This document shows positions 1-6,773 of a DNA stretch of 10,015 nucleotides, one piece after another (position 1 is the first letter of the stretch; each line of letters starts with the position of its first letter). Position numbers and translations under genes: made by a program. The stretch lies in contig NHCU01000037.1 of NCBI GenBank assembly GCA_002167365.1, positions 24,521 to 34,535 on the forward strand. The letters are read 5' to 3'. Origin of the DNA: Betaproteobacteria bacterium TMED41 (GTDB lineage: Bacteria > Pseudomonadota > Gammaproteobacteria > Burkholderiales > Burkholderiaceae_A). The notes under the pieces were generated by a model, which searched no databases, was not told where the DNA came from, and worked only from the letters and a program-made list of their open reading frames with translations.

Positions 1-268
1 GACTGAAGAAGGTGATATTTCAGATAGACTAAGAGTTCGAGAAGCAGACCTAAATCGTCATTTAGAAGGAGATCCAGTTGACCAACAATCTTATTCAACA
101 GACTCTAAAAATGACAAATTACAGACTAAGTCCGTGGATAACAATTCTCAACTGAAAAAACCTATCGAATTTGGATCAACTGAGGATTTTCAGTTGACTC
201 AATCCATGAATCATCTTAGAGGTTTGCCAGTGAAAACATCCGCACCAAATTCAAAAATAATAGATTAG
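1..268 (+). CDS. C-terminal end of an S41-family (CtpA/Prc-like) carboxyl-terminal processing protease, 5' truncated
   Basis: This is an open frame entering from the left edge (first full codon at base 2) and ending at TAG 266-268; 88 residues are visible. The catalytic PDZ and peptidase domains lie outside the window. What remains is the hydrophilic tail typical of proteobacterial S41 proteases. It has an READL.RHLEGD segment near residues 14-24 and, near the end, an EDFQLTQSMNHLRGLPV block. These resemble the 'READL..HL' and 'DYQL..ALN.LKGL' blocks that end betaproteobacterial CtpA homologues. Such enzymes act in the periplasm or at the inner membrane, cleaving proteins from their C-termini. 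The neighbour 23 nt downstream is a MoeB/ThiF-type gene, a pairing I recall from betaproteobacterial genomes. The call rests on tail similarity and context, since no active-site residues are visible. Confidence 0.72.
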   Translation, partial: TEEGDISDRLRVREADLNRHLEGDPVDQQSYSTDSKNDKLQTKSVDNNSQLKKPIEFGSTEDFQLTQSMNHLRGLPVKTSAPNSKIID

Positions 269-291
269 TCTTGTAATTTAGTAATCCAAAA

Positions 292-1053
292 ATGCAGGAT
301 GAAAAAAAATCTAATACTTTTGAATTACGTCACAGTAGGCATTTATTATTAGATCAACTAGATGTTGATGGTGTAAAGAAAATTCACAACAGCAAAATTT
401 TAATAATTGGGGCTGGTGGCCTTGGTTGCCCAGCCGCCCAATATCTAGTTTCTTCTGGAATAAACTCTCTGCAATGGGTTGATCCTGACATAGTTTCAGA
501 ATCCAATTTACCAAGACAAATATTATTTGCTCCAAATAGAGTTGGTCAAAAAAAAGTTTTAGCTGGAATGGATCATTTGAAAAAAATGTCCCCTGAAATA
601 ACCATTCTCCCTGAACCAGTTAAAGCTAACTCGAAAAATTTACCAGGTTGGATCAGCGCCGCCGATGTTGTTTTGGAATGCTCTGACCAGTTCAAAACAA
701 AACAACTAGTCAATAAATTATGCGTTCAGTTCAAGCGTCCGCTTATAATCGGCTCTGCAATTCAATGGAATGGACAACTACAAGTCATTGATCCCAAGCT
801 CATTAATCAGGCATGCTATGCCTGCGTCTTTGACCCAAAAGACAATGTTACTGATGCTGCTTGCGGAGCTTTCGGGGTTTTTGCACCGGCTGTAGGAACA
901 ATTGGTATTCTTCAAGCTAATGAAGCACTAAAAATCGTTGCTGGCCTCAAGACCAGTGTCGGAAAGTTGTTGTTATTTGATGCACTAAATCTTGATTTTA
1001 ATTTTATTGAAATAAACAAAAGAAAAGATTGCCCAGTTTGCAATAAAGATTAG
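292..1053 (+). CDS. MoeB/ThiF/HesA-type E1-like adenylyltransferase
   Basis: A 253-residue protein matching the compact MoeB/ThiF family in length. It would adenylate the C-terminal glycine of a small ubiquitin-like sulfur carrier (MoaD or ThiS) in the cytoplasm, priming it for thiocarboxylation in molybdopterin or thiamine synthesis. Visible motifs are the nucleotide-binding GAGGLG (40-45), acidic D64/D66, R75-Q76, K88, the family D in CSDQF (D132) and Cys191 in the AACGAFGVFAP segment. Two CxxC pairs (C175/C178 and C247/C250) form the structural zinc site. No rhodanese domain is fused. The start is ATG 292; no convincing Shine-Dalgarno precedes it, but the next ATG (codon 93) would remove the nucleotide-binding motif. 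The gene lies 23 nt after the S41 protease gene, so co-transcription is likely. No moaD, moaE, thiS or thiG lies nearby, so MoeB versus ThiF cannot be decided from the sequence. Its stop overlaps the convergent nucleotidase gene. Confidence 0.9.
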   Translation: MQDEKKSNTFELRHSRHLLLDQLDVDGVKKIHNSKILIIGAGGLGCPAAQYLVSSGINSLQWVDPDIVSESNLPRQILFAPNRVGQKKVLAGMDHLKKMSPEITILPEPVKANSKNLPGWISAADVVLECSDQFKTKQLVNKLCVQFKRPLIIGSAIQWNGQLQVIDPKLINQACYACVFDPKDNVTDAACGAFGVFAPAVGTIGILQANEALKIVAGLKTSVGKLLLFDALNLDFNFIEINKRKDCPVCNKD

Positions 1054-1739
1054 ATCCTAAATAAATCTGAAAATTTTTTTATTTTTTTATCAACATAAAA
1101 AGGTCTGGTATTTTGTGTCCTAAATTTTACATCATTTTTATTGAAACATTGCGCCCATATAGTTCTACACCCGAGTAATTTGGCCGTTCGCAAGTTTCTC
1201 AAACAGTCATCAATAACGGTTACTTCAGTTGGGTGAACACCAGCTAACCTTATTAGTCTCCTCCATTGAAAAATTAGAGGCTTTGGTTTTAATCCACCAG
1301 GGCCTTTCATTTTTTCGACTGAAATCACCTTTCTAAAACACTTTTGTAATCTTAAATGGTTCAAGATCGACATGGCGTATTTTTCGGGTGAATTTGTAAC
1401 CAGCCATTTAGTACCTTTAATCCTTTTTATTTTTGAAGAGAAACTCACAGAGGGCAGATTCAAATCAGCCAATATTTTTTGTGAGTGGCTGATATTTAAG
1501 AAATCTGAAACTGAAATATTGTGCAGTTTATTCAAACCAACAACCGTTGCGCCGTATTTAACCCAATATTTTTTTCTTAAAAAATCAGCTTTTTTTTTAT
1601 CAACACCCAATATATTTTGTATTGCCTCTGTCATCGCAGAATCTATGTTTTTTAGAGTTCCATTTGCCGCATCATGCAAAGTATCATCTAGATCCACAAA
1701 CCATAAAGACCTTTTTCTAATACTTTGTTCTATTGACAT
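1050..1739 (-). CDS. HAD-superfamily hydrolase, pyrimidine 5'-nucleotidase-like
   Basis: With the start at ATG 1739 this is a 229-residue cytoplasmic HAD phosphatase. Motif I is VDLDDT (nucleophile D16, acid/base D18), motif II is VTNS (T115), the motif III lysine lies in the LKPKP segment (K151 or K153), and motif IV is VIDDC (D177/D178). The sequence around 58-69 (YWVKYGATVVGL) resembles the cap region of SDT1/Ssm1-type pyrimidine 5'-nucleotidases. The likely reaction is dephosphorylation of pyrimidine mononucleotides or related phosphomonoesters; the exact substrate is inferred. The open frame extends upstream to 1799, but those 20 codons lie inside argB. ATG 1739 shares its A with the argB stop (TAATG), which supports translational coupling and the shorter start. 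The 3' end overlaps the convergent MoeB/ThiF-type gene by 4 bp. I recall an argB-nucleotidase pair as common in betaproteobacteria, often followed by slmA, which is absent here. Confidence 0.85.
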   Translation of the reverse strand: MSIEQSIRKRSLWFVDLDDTLHDAANGTLKNIDSAMTEAIQNILGVDKKKADFLRKKYWVKYGATVVGLNKLHNISVSDFLNISHSQKILADLNLPSVSFSSKIKRIKGTKWLVTNSPEKYAMSILNHLRLQKCFRKVISVEKMKGPGGLKPKPLIFQWRRLIRLAGVHPTEVTVIDDCLRNLRTAKLLGCRTIWAQCFNKNDVKFRTQNTRPFYVDKKIKKFSDLFRI

Positions 1740-2650
1740 TAATGTGACTTGATCATAGTTCCAACACCTTGATCTGTCAGCACCTCTAAAAGCAAGCAAT
1801 TTGAAACTCTTCCATCTATGATATGAACTGACTCTACGCCACTTTTAGAAGCTTCGAGTGCAGAAGCTATTTTTGGCAACATTCCTCCAGAAATAGAGCG
1901 ATTCTTAATTAATTCAGCAATTTCCCTAGCAGTTAGGCCTGTTATCAAATTACCTTGAGCATCCAATACTCCGGGAGTGTTTGTAATCAATACAAGTTTT
2001 TCTGCCTGTAAAACCTCTGCAAGTTTTCCAGCTACAACATCTGCGTTGATATTATATGTTTCTCCATCTATACCAGTTGCTATTGGAGCAATCACTGGAA
2101 TAAAACCTTCACCAGTAAGAGATAATAAAATTTTTGGGTCTACTTTTTCGATATTTCCTACATGACCAATGTCAAACTCCTTATCCAATTTATTTTTATC
2201 ATCTAGGAGCATTTTTTTTGCTCTTATTAGATTGCCATCTTGACCAGTTAAGCCAACTGCTCTGCCACCCGACTGATTTATTAGTTCAACTAGTTCCTTG
2301 TTTACTTTTCCCGCCAATACCATTTCAACAACATCCATTGTCTCTGCATCAGTGACTCTAAATCCATTAAAAAACTCCGCTTCTTTTCCTAATTTGGCCA
2401 AATGTGTTTCAATTTGAGGCCCACCTCCATGAATTACCACTGGGTTTATTCCCACTGACTTTAACCAAGTTACGTCATGAGCAAAACTACTTTTTAAGTT
2501 CTCATCCGACATAACATTACCACCTAGTTTAATGATGATTGTTTTGCCATTGAATTTCTTTATGTAAGGTAGAGCCTGGGATAGAACAACGGCTTTAATT
2601 TTAGATTGAATTGAGTCTTCAATTTTAGAAGGGTTGTTTTTTAGGTCCAT
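1739..2650 (-). CDS. argB: N-acetylglutamate kinase
   Basis: A 303-residue amino-acid kinase that phosphorylates N-acetyl-L-glutamate with ATP, the second step of cytoplasmic arginine synthesis. Motifs visible are KLGGN (41-45), HGGGPQ (74-79), GFRVTDAETMDVVEMVLAGKVN (about 96-117, with R98), GLTGQDGN (133-140), NADVVAGKLAE (202-212), TNTPGVL (223-229) and SGGMLPK (254-260). Unlike the roughly 258-residue arginine-insensitive E. coli enzyme, it has an extra N-terminal segment (about residues 12-33). This is typical of hexameric, arginine-inhibited enzymes. H276 and E289, 13 residues apart in the C-terminal block, match the spacing of arginine-site residues reported for Thermotoga maritima NAGK, so feedback inhibition by arginine is likely (inference). 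The gene starts 7 nt after the dksA stop, with GGAG at 2666-2663 inside dksA as a slightly distant ribosome binding site, and it is coupled to the nucleotidase gene by TAATG. Confidence 0.97.
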   Translation of the reverse strand: MDLKNNPSKIEDSIQSKIKAVVLSQALPYIKKFNGKTIIIKLGGNVMSDENLKSSFAHDVTWLKSVGINPVVIHGGGPQIETHLAKLGKEAEFFNGFRVTDAETMDVVEMVLAGKVNKELVELINQSGGRAVGLTGQDGNLIRAKKMLLDDKNKLDKEFDIGHVGNIEKVDPKILLSLTGEGFIPVIAPIATGIDGETYNINADVVAGKLAEVLQAEKLVLITNTPGVLDAQGNLITGLTAREIAELIKNRSISGGMLPKIASALEASKSGVESVHIIDGRVSNCLLLEVLTDQGVGTMIKSH

Positions 2651-2657
2651 TTAAGTT

Positions 2658-3071
2658 TCAAACTCCGAATTGGCGCTGCCTTTTCTCTCTTCTTTGTTGG
2701 GCCTCGATAGATAGGGTAGCGGTTGGCCTCGCTAAAAGTCGAGCTAGCCCTATTGGATCGCCGGACTCTTCACAATAACCATATTCTCCATTTGATATCC
2801 TCTCTAAGGCTTGCTCTATTTTTTTTAGCAACTTTCTTTCTCTATCTCTGGTTCTCAACTCCAAAGAATTTTCTTCTTCAATTGACGCCCTATCTGCTGG
2901 GTCAGGAAAAATACTAGTTTCTCTTAAATGTTCTGTAGTATCACCAGCATTGGACCTTAATTCTTCGGCTAATTTTATTAATCTAAGACGAAAAAATTTC
3001 AGTTGTTCAGAATTCATATAATTATCTGGTAAATCTTGTAAAAGATCTTCCTCGTTCAAAATGGCTTTCAT
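2658..3071 (-). CDS. dksA: DksA/TraR-family RNA polymerase-binding transcription factor with a degenerate zinc finger
   Basis: A 137-residue DksA-family protein (E. coli DksA has 151). DksA enters the secondary channel of RNA polymerase and works with ppGpp to reset rRNA and amino-acid promoters. The coiled coil (about 20-95) carries the tip motif FPDPADRAS, with D57, D60 and A62 matching E. coli D71, D74 and A76. The globular part keeps the GYC...G.PIGL.RL.ARPTA.L frame. However, of the four zinc cysteines (E. coli C114, C117, C135, C138) only C100 remains; the others are S103, S121 and A124. Zinc-free DksA proteins are known, for example P. aeruginosa DksA2 and the Rhodobacter sphaeroides protein, so it is probably functional. 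The start is supported by a strong AGGTGAG (3082-3076) four bases upstream. It is first in a probable dksA-argB-nucleotidase operon. Confidence 0.93.
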   Translation of the reverse strand: MKAILNEEDLLQDLPDNYMNSEQLKFFRLRLIKLAEELRSNAGDTTEHLRETSIFPDPADRASIEEENSLELRTRDRERKLLKKIEQALERISNGEYGYCEESGDPIGLARLLARPTATLSIEAQQRREKRQRQFGV

Positions 3072-3121
3072 TTATCTCACCTGTAAACCCTCTTAAATGT
3101 AAGTATATTTTATCAGTTCAT

Positions 3122-3141
3122 AATTAGTCATTAAACTAATT
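3122..3141. repeat. 7-bp AT-rich inverted repeat upstream of dksA
   Basis: AATTAGT (3122-3128) and ACTAATT (3135-3141) are exact reverse complements around a 6-base centre. It lies 50-70 bp upstream of dksA. On the plus strand it runs into a short T tract, but no plus-strand gene ends here. On the minus strand no U tract follows, so a terminator role for xerC is unlikely. It could be a regulator-binding palindrome; the arms are AT-only apart from one G:C pair, so chance is a real alternative. Confidence 0.5.
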
Positions 3142-3144
3142 TTT

Positions 3145-3186
3145 AATTGGCAAAGACAATTATAGAAACAATTGGCAAAGACAATT
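3145..3186. repeat. Two identical 17-bp direct repeats (period 25 bp)
   Basis: AATTGGCAAAGACAATT occurs at 3145-3161 and again, without a mismatch, at 3170-3186, separated by 8 bp. Each copy is an imperfect palindrome, AATTG/CAATT around a 7-base centre. The pair begins 10 bp downstream of the xerC stop and lies 74-115 bp upstream of the dksA start. Possible roles are a tandem operator for the dksA operon or weak paired hairpins after xerC. The function is not known; the repeat itself is directly visible. Confidence 0.9.
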
Positions 3187-3196
3187 TTAAAAACAT

Positions 3197-4210
3197 CTAT
3201 CTATCGGAAGAATTATCACTTTTATTTTTTTTAAATGCTCGCGGATGTGCTAAATCATATGCGTGGGAGAGATGTTGAAAATCCAGTTTTGTATATATCT
3301 GTGTACTTGATATTTTCGAATGTCCTAATAATTCTTGAACAGCCCGTAAATCACCACTGGACTGTAGCACATGACTTGCAAAAGAATGTCTTAGCATGTG
3401 TGGGTGGACAGATTGGCCGCCAAAAGAAACTTTCGAATGAAGTTGAAATCTTCTTTCTATACCCCTTGATGTCAACCTTCCTCCATTTCTATTAGTAAAT
3501 AAAGCACTCTCATCCTTGTTAATTTTATGTGTATCAACTAAAAAATTTCTAGCTTTTAACCAAATTTTCAATGCTTTGATGGCCTGTTTTCCAACAGGCA
3601 CTCTTCTTCTGCAAGCCCTTTTCCCATAAACCTCAGTAAAACCTCCTTCTAGATCTACCCAACCTTTGTTAAATGCTCCTCTGCTCAAATTCAAACTGAC
3701 AACTTCAGACACTCTAAGCCCAGAGGAATAAATAAGTTCAAAAATGGATTTATCTCTAACAAGCAACCAATCTGATAAGTCAGGTTTAAAAGATGATACA
3801 AACTTTACTGCCTCATCGACAGACAGAGCCTTTGGAAGCAATTGTCCTGATCTTGGGGGTCTTATACTTTTAAGAGGATTAAATTCTAAACTTATTCCTG
3901 TTTCTGCTTCGCCTTTTTCACAAAGCCAATCAAAGAAGACTCTCCAACTTGATATTCTGCGAGATATGGTGCGTGAGGAAAATTGTTTTTTTTTCATTAA
4001 TGCAACATAAGACGAAAACATTGATGGGGTAAAAAATTTAAAATCGTCCTGGCGTTTGGAATCGAAAAGTAATTGATCATACAACCAACTTAGATCTCTC
4101 TCATAAGCTTTGACAGTTGCAGGAGCTAAACGTCGGATTTTGGCGGCTATAAGGAGAAATTTTTTAATGACTCCCTCAAACTGTTCTATATTGAGTGGTA
4201 TGTTATTCAT
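3197..4210 (-). CDS. xerC: Tyrosine recombinase XerC
   Basis: A 337-residue tyrosine recombinase with the Xer layout: an N-terminal SAM-like core-binding domain (about 10-105, with ATVKAYERDL at 31-40) and a catalytic domain from about 125. All catalytic residues are present: R166 (SGLR), K197 (YGKR), H271 and R274 (HPHMLRHSFASH), H297 (LLGHS) and the nucleophile Y306 (QIYTK). XerC pairs with XerD at dif sites to resolve chromosome dimers at the FtsK-marked septum. XerC rather than XerD or a phage integrase is favoured by the conserved dapF-DUF484-xerC order and the lack of flanking mobile features. The protein is somewhat longer than the roughly 300-residue norm, with a charged C-terminal tail of about 18 residues. 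The gene starts 24 nt after the DUF484 stop, with no clear Shine-Dalgarno. Its downstream spacer holds the 17-bp repeats. Confidence 0.95.
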   Translation of the reverse strand: MNNIPLNIEQFEGVIKKFLLIAAKIRRLAPATVKAYERDLSWLYDQLLFDSKRQDDFKFFTPSMFSSYVALMKKKQFSSRTISRRISSWRVFFDWLCEKGEAETGISLEFNPLKSIRPPRSGQLLPKALSVDEAVKFVSSFKPDLSDWLLVRDKSIFELIYSSGLRVSEVVSLNLSRGAFNKGWVDLEGGFTEVYGKRACRRRVPVGKQAIKALKIWLKARNFLVDTHKINKDESALFTNRNGGRLTSRGIERRFQLHSKVSFGGQSVHPHMLRHSFASHVLQSSGDLRAVQELLGHSKISSTQIYTKLDFQHLSHAYDLAHPRAFKKNKSDNSSDR

Positions 4211-4234
4211 CTAACTAAAGTTGGTTAACTAAAT

Positions 4235-5023
4235 TCAAAACTTTGATATCAAGATTGATGTGAGTATTTGGGCAATCGAATCTAAAAAAACCACGCCTTT
4301 GCCATCTTTGAATTTGTGATTTTCATCTGAAACCATGATCAAAGCACCTATTAAATTTTGCTTTTTGTCTGAATCTTTCAATGGTAAAATAGCTATTGAT
4401 CCCGATTTAATTGATAGCTCATTAGAATTTGATAGTTCAACTTGCCTCGCATTTAAAATGAGTCTCTCGTCCTCAATATTATAAAAATCTAACCATTTTT
4501 TTGCCTCTGGGGAGGGGATCTGAAAAAAATCTATTTTTGACAGACTATTTAATGAAGTCTCCAAGGGATGATTGCTTGCCAACAAAAATTCAGAAAAATC
4601 TCCATAGTCACAGAAATCATTCTTTAGAAGTAAGATACTCGAAAACTTTACTTCAAAATTATCTTCCAGTAGCTTAAAAAAAAATATTGGATTAATATCG
4701 ACCTTTTTGGAGTCCAATAAATTTTTAACCCAATTAATCAAATTTACGTAAACTCTTTCATTGGAATCTGCAGCGTCAATTAAAAGAGAGAATTTTCTTT
4801 CATAATCTTCAATCTTTTTTTTAAGATTCAAATTTTGACGTTCTAATAGAGACTGATTTGAGCCTATGTTCATGTGAGGAAAATTTAATTTGTTTAATAA
4901 GTCAGAATTTTCTTTAAAAAAATTATTATTTTTTAATAAAAAACTTCTAACTGATTCATCATCCTTGATTGAACTCTTGTAGTCATTATTTGGTTTATTA
5001 CTTGAAATCAATTTCTCATTCAT
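4235..5023 (-). CDS. DUF484 family protein (GAF-like domain)
   Basis: A 262-residue cytoplasmic protein of the DUF484 family, with no signal peptide or membrane segment. The family layout is visible. After a charged N-terminus comes the SVRSFLLKNNNFFKENSDLLNKLNFPH block (about 24-50). Next is the SLLERQN stretch leading into a short coiled coil (about 56-90, with AADSNER), then a GAF-like C-terminal domain with GSIAILPL (208-215) and IGALIMVSDENHKF (about 225-238). The biochemical role is unknown. DUF484 genes sit between dapF and xerC in many beta- and gammaproteobacteria, which suggests a link to cell division or chromosome segregation but proves nothing. The start codon overlaps the dapF stop as ATGA, so translation is probably coupled; AGAGGGA lies about 11 nt upstream. 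The protein is rich in Asn, Lys and Phe, in keeping with the AT-rich genome. Confidence 0.9.
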   Translation of the reverse strand: MNEKLISSNKPNNDYKSSIKDDESVRSFLLKNNNFFKENSDLLNKLNFPHMNIGSNQSLLERQNLNLKKKIEDYERKFSLLIDAADSNERVYVNLINWVKNLLDSKKVDINPIFFFKLLEDNFEVKFSSILLLKNDFCDYGDFSEFLLASNHPLETSLNSLSKIDFFQIPSPEAKKWLDFYNIEDERLILNARQVELSNSNELSIKSGSIAILPLKDSDKKQNLIGALIMVSDENHKFKDGKGVVFLDSIAQILTSILISKF

Positions 5024-5889
5024 AGTTGGATTGTCCCTCTAAAAACTTCTTCTGCAGGACCCGACATGTATACACAATGTTTTAAATCCCCTGTCCACGA
5101 AATAGATAACTTCCCGCCTAATAAATTCACTTCAACAGGCTCTTTACAGGACAAATCGCCTTTGGCGATTCCGGCCGCAACCGCTGCACAGGCTCCACTA
5201 CCGCACCCCAGCGTTTCTCCAGAACCTCTTTCGAAAACCCTGAGTTGTACCCTTTTGTGATTTAGCACTTTACAAAATCCTAAATTTATACCTTCTAAAA
5301 AAAACCTTGATCGATTAATAAATGAAGCAATTTCCTCTATTTCTGGGTTTTTAATCGAATCAATTATAATAATTGCATGGGGATTACCCATCGAAACAGG
5401 AAAAATTTCAATTTTTCTACTTTTCCAAGGAATATAAAAAAAATCATGCCCATTTGATACCACATTCTCAACTAAATTTTTATCAACACCAACGTCAATT
5501 GCTTTCAATTTAGGTGTTGTCATTCTGACGCTTACATTTGAATCTTCAAGGATTCTGGCATTTACGACCCCGGCTTTGGTTTTTAGGCTGGTTTGTTTTC
5601 CGTGTATTAATCCCAAATCAAACAAAAACTTCATTACACATCTTGCACCATTACCGCACTGTTCCACTTCGCTTCCATCTGCGTTTATTATTTCAAATTC
5701 ATACTCGGCTTTAGCATCTTCAGAACTCTTAACAGTTAAAATTTGGTCTGCACCCACACCATAATGTCGATTTGCAATGGTTTTCAGTTTTTTCTTAGTT
5801 AATTTCTTGGCAGGAAAAGAACCTAGCAAAGGACTTAAAACCACGAAATCATTACCAGCACCCTGCATTTTTATAAAAGGAATATCCAT
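5020..5889 (-). CDS. dapF: Diaminopimelate epimerase
   Basis: A 289-residue PLP-independent epimerase that interconverts LL- and meso-diaminopimelate in the cytoplasm, for lysine and for the peptidoglycan cross-link residue. Both catalytic cysteines are present: C78 in NADGSEVEQCGNGARC and C229 in GSGETLGCGSGACAAV. Other conserved segments are KMQGAGNDF (7-15), the RHYGVGADQ block (41-49), SMGNPHA (166-172) and FERGSGET (219-226). The length is slightly above the usual 274-280, through small insertions around 55-62 and 135-160. The ATG at 5889 gives the canonical short N-terminus, although no Shine-Dalgarno is visible; it lies 23 nt after the acyltransferase stop. The gene overlaps the DUF484 gene by 4 bp. 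Confidence 0.97.
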   Translation of the reverse strand: MDIPFIKMQGAGNDFVVLSPLLGSFPAKKLTKKKLKTIANRHYGVGADQILTVKSSEDAKAEYEFEIINADGSEVEQCGNGARCVMKFLFDLGLIHGKQTSLKTKAGVVNARILEDSNVSVRMTTPKLKAIDVGVDKNLVENVVSNGHDFFYIPWKSRKIEIFPVSMGNPHAIIIIDSIKNPEIEEIASFINRSRFFLEGINLGFCKVLNHKRVQLRVFERGSGETLGCGSGACAAVAAGIAKGDLSCKEPVEVNLLGGKLSISWTGDLKHCVYMSGPAEEVFRGTIQL

Positions 5890-5912
5890 TGGAATTACAT
5901 TGAAAAAATAAA

Positions 5913-6773
5913 TTAAAAATTTTTATGTAGTGGTTTTAAAATCTTCCTGGGCATTTTATATCGATCATAACCCCACATATAACTCTCCGGTTCTTCTAAA
6001 ACTAGTTTTTCTATTTTTTTGTTCATCGATTTTGTTAATTCAAATGTATCTTTATTTGCAAATTTTTTTAAATCCCATGGTGTGATAGTAACCCGCCAGC
6101 CACTTTTTTTGTAATGAACTTGGGTCCAAACTACAGGAGCACTAGTCATCAATATTAGCTTAGAAGCCAATGTCATTGTGTGAGCAGGACGTCCAAAAAA
6201 TGATTCTGTTATTCCGTGCTCATAAGGTGGTACTTGATCAGGAAGCAAACCTACTATTTCTCCTTTTTTTAACGCGGTAAAAATTTTTTTAATTCCAGAA
6301 AAATTAGGTTCTATCATCTTAATATTTTTTGTCGGACGGAGTTCTTTTAAAATTTGATTCAGAAAAATATTTTTAGAGGGTTTATATAAAATATTAATTG
6401 GTACCGTTTCGTAAAAAATTCTTGGAATCAACTCAAAAGATCCTAAATGAGGCGATAAACATATTAACCCATTCCCCTGCCTTAGAAGCAATTCTACCTG
6501 GGCATACCCATCAACCTCGACAATATCCCTTAGGCCTTTACTACACCAGATTTTAGGTAACTCAAAAATAAAAGTCCCAGTTCTTCCCACAGCTAATCTT
6601 AAACTTGTCCCATCAAGTTGACGATTACTGTACTTCATGGCTGTTTCCCAATTTTTTTTGAACCTTAGGCGGTATTTTTTTGAAAAAAACCAATAAACCC
6701 ATGAGAAACAAAACCCTGTTGCCCGTAGGAAAGATAAAGGTAGTTTTCCAAAAAATTTGAATACACTTATCAT
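5913..6773 (-). CDS. LpxL/HtrB-family lipid A biosynthesis acyltransferase
   Basis: A 286-residue member of the LpxL/LpxM (HtrB) family, which adds a secondary acyl chain from acyl-ACP to Kdo2-lipid IVA at the inner face of the cytoplasmic membrane. A hydrophobic N-terminal anchor (about 12-30) is followed by the catalytic HX4E motif HLGSFE (H109, E114). Further family motifs are GLLPDQVPP (175-183), FFGRPAHTM (192-200) and the C-terminal YMWGYDRYK (265-273). Which secondary acyl position it uses cannot be told. It heads the lpxL-dapF-DUF484-xerC unit, divergent from metK. Only one acyltransferase gene is present, whereas many betaproteobacteria, as I recall, carry two in tandem here. ATG 6773 has no Shine-Dalgarno sequence (ATATCTCTC precedes it) but gives the expected N-terminus. 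Confidence 0.92.
   Translation of the reverse strand: MISVFKFFGKLPLSFLRATGFCFSWVYWFFSKKYRLRFKKNWETAMKYSNRQLDGTSLRLAVGRTGTFIFELPKIWCSKGLRDIVEVDGYAQVELLLRQGNGLICLSPHLGSFELIPRIFYETVPINILYKPSKNIFLNQILKELRPTKNIKMIEPNFSGIKKIFTALKKGEIVGLLPDQVPPYEHGITESFFGRPAHTMTLASKLILMTSAPVVWTQVHYKKSGWRVTITPWDLKKFANKDTFELTKSMNKKIEKLVLEEPESYMWGYDRYKMPRKILKPLHKNF

Larger units (their letters stand above)
3072..3196 (-). promoter_or_regulatory. dksA upstream region with RBS and candidate -10
   Basis: This 125-bp spacer separates the xerC stop from the dksA start. It holds the dksA ribosome binding site AGGTGAG at 3082-3076 (minus strand). A candidate -10 box TATACT lies at 3107-3102, which would give a leader of about 25 nt. 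I see no good -35 hexamer at the right distance, so the promoter call is weak. Upstream lie a 7-bp inverted repeat and two 17-bp direct repeats (separate entries). No GC-rich terminator for xerC is visible here. Confidence 0.4.

Noticed and set aside
1059..1088. AT-only stem (AAATAAA/TTTATTT) with T runs after the MoeB/ThiF-type stop, as a terminator
   Set aside because: The stem has no G:C pair and lies within the coding end of the opposite gene, where poly-Lys/Phe codons explain the A/T runs.
1740..1799. Upstream extension of the nucleotidase reading frame by 20 codons
   Set aside because: It lies wholly inside the argB coding end. The internal ATG at 1739 forms a TAATG coupling with the argB stop and gives the usual distance to the HAD motif I.
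3145..3186. CRISPR array
   Set aside because: Only two repeat copies, with an 8-bp spacer, which is far too short, and no cas genes.
3235..3495. Plus-strand open frame opposite xerC, and similar frames at 1372-1752, 3744-4010 and 5066-5260
   Set aside because: All are antisense to genes with intact catalytic motifs and show no family resemblance or ribosome binding site.
3197..4210. Phage or integron integrase marking a mobile island
   Set aside because: Context (dapF-DUF484-xerC), full Xer residue set and absence of attachment-like repeats or cargo genes support chromosomal XerC.
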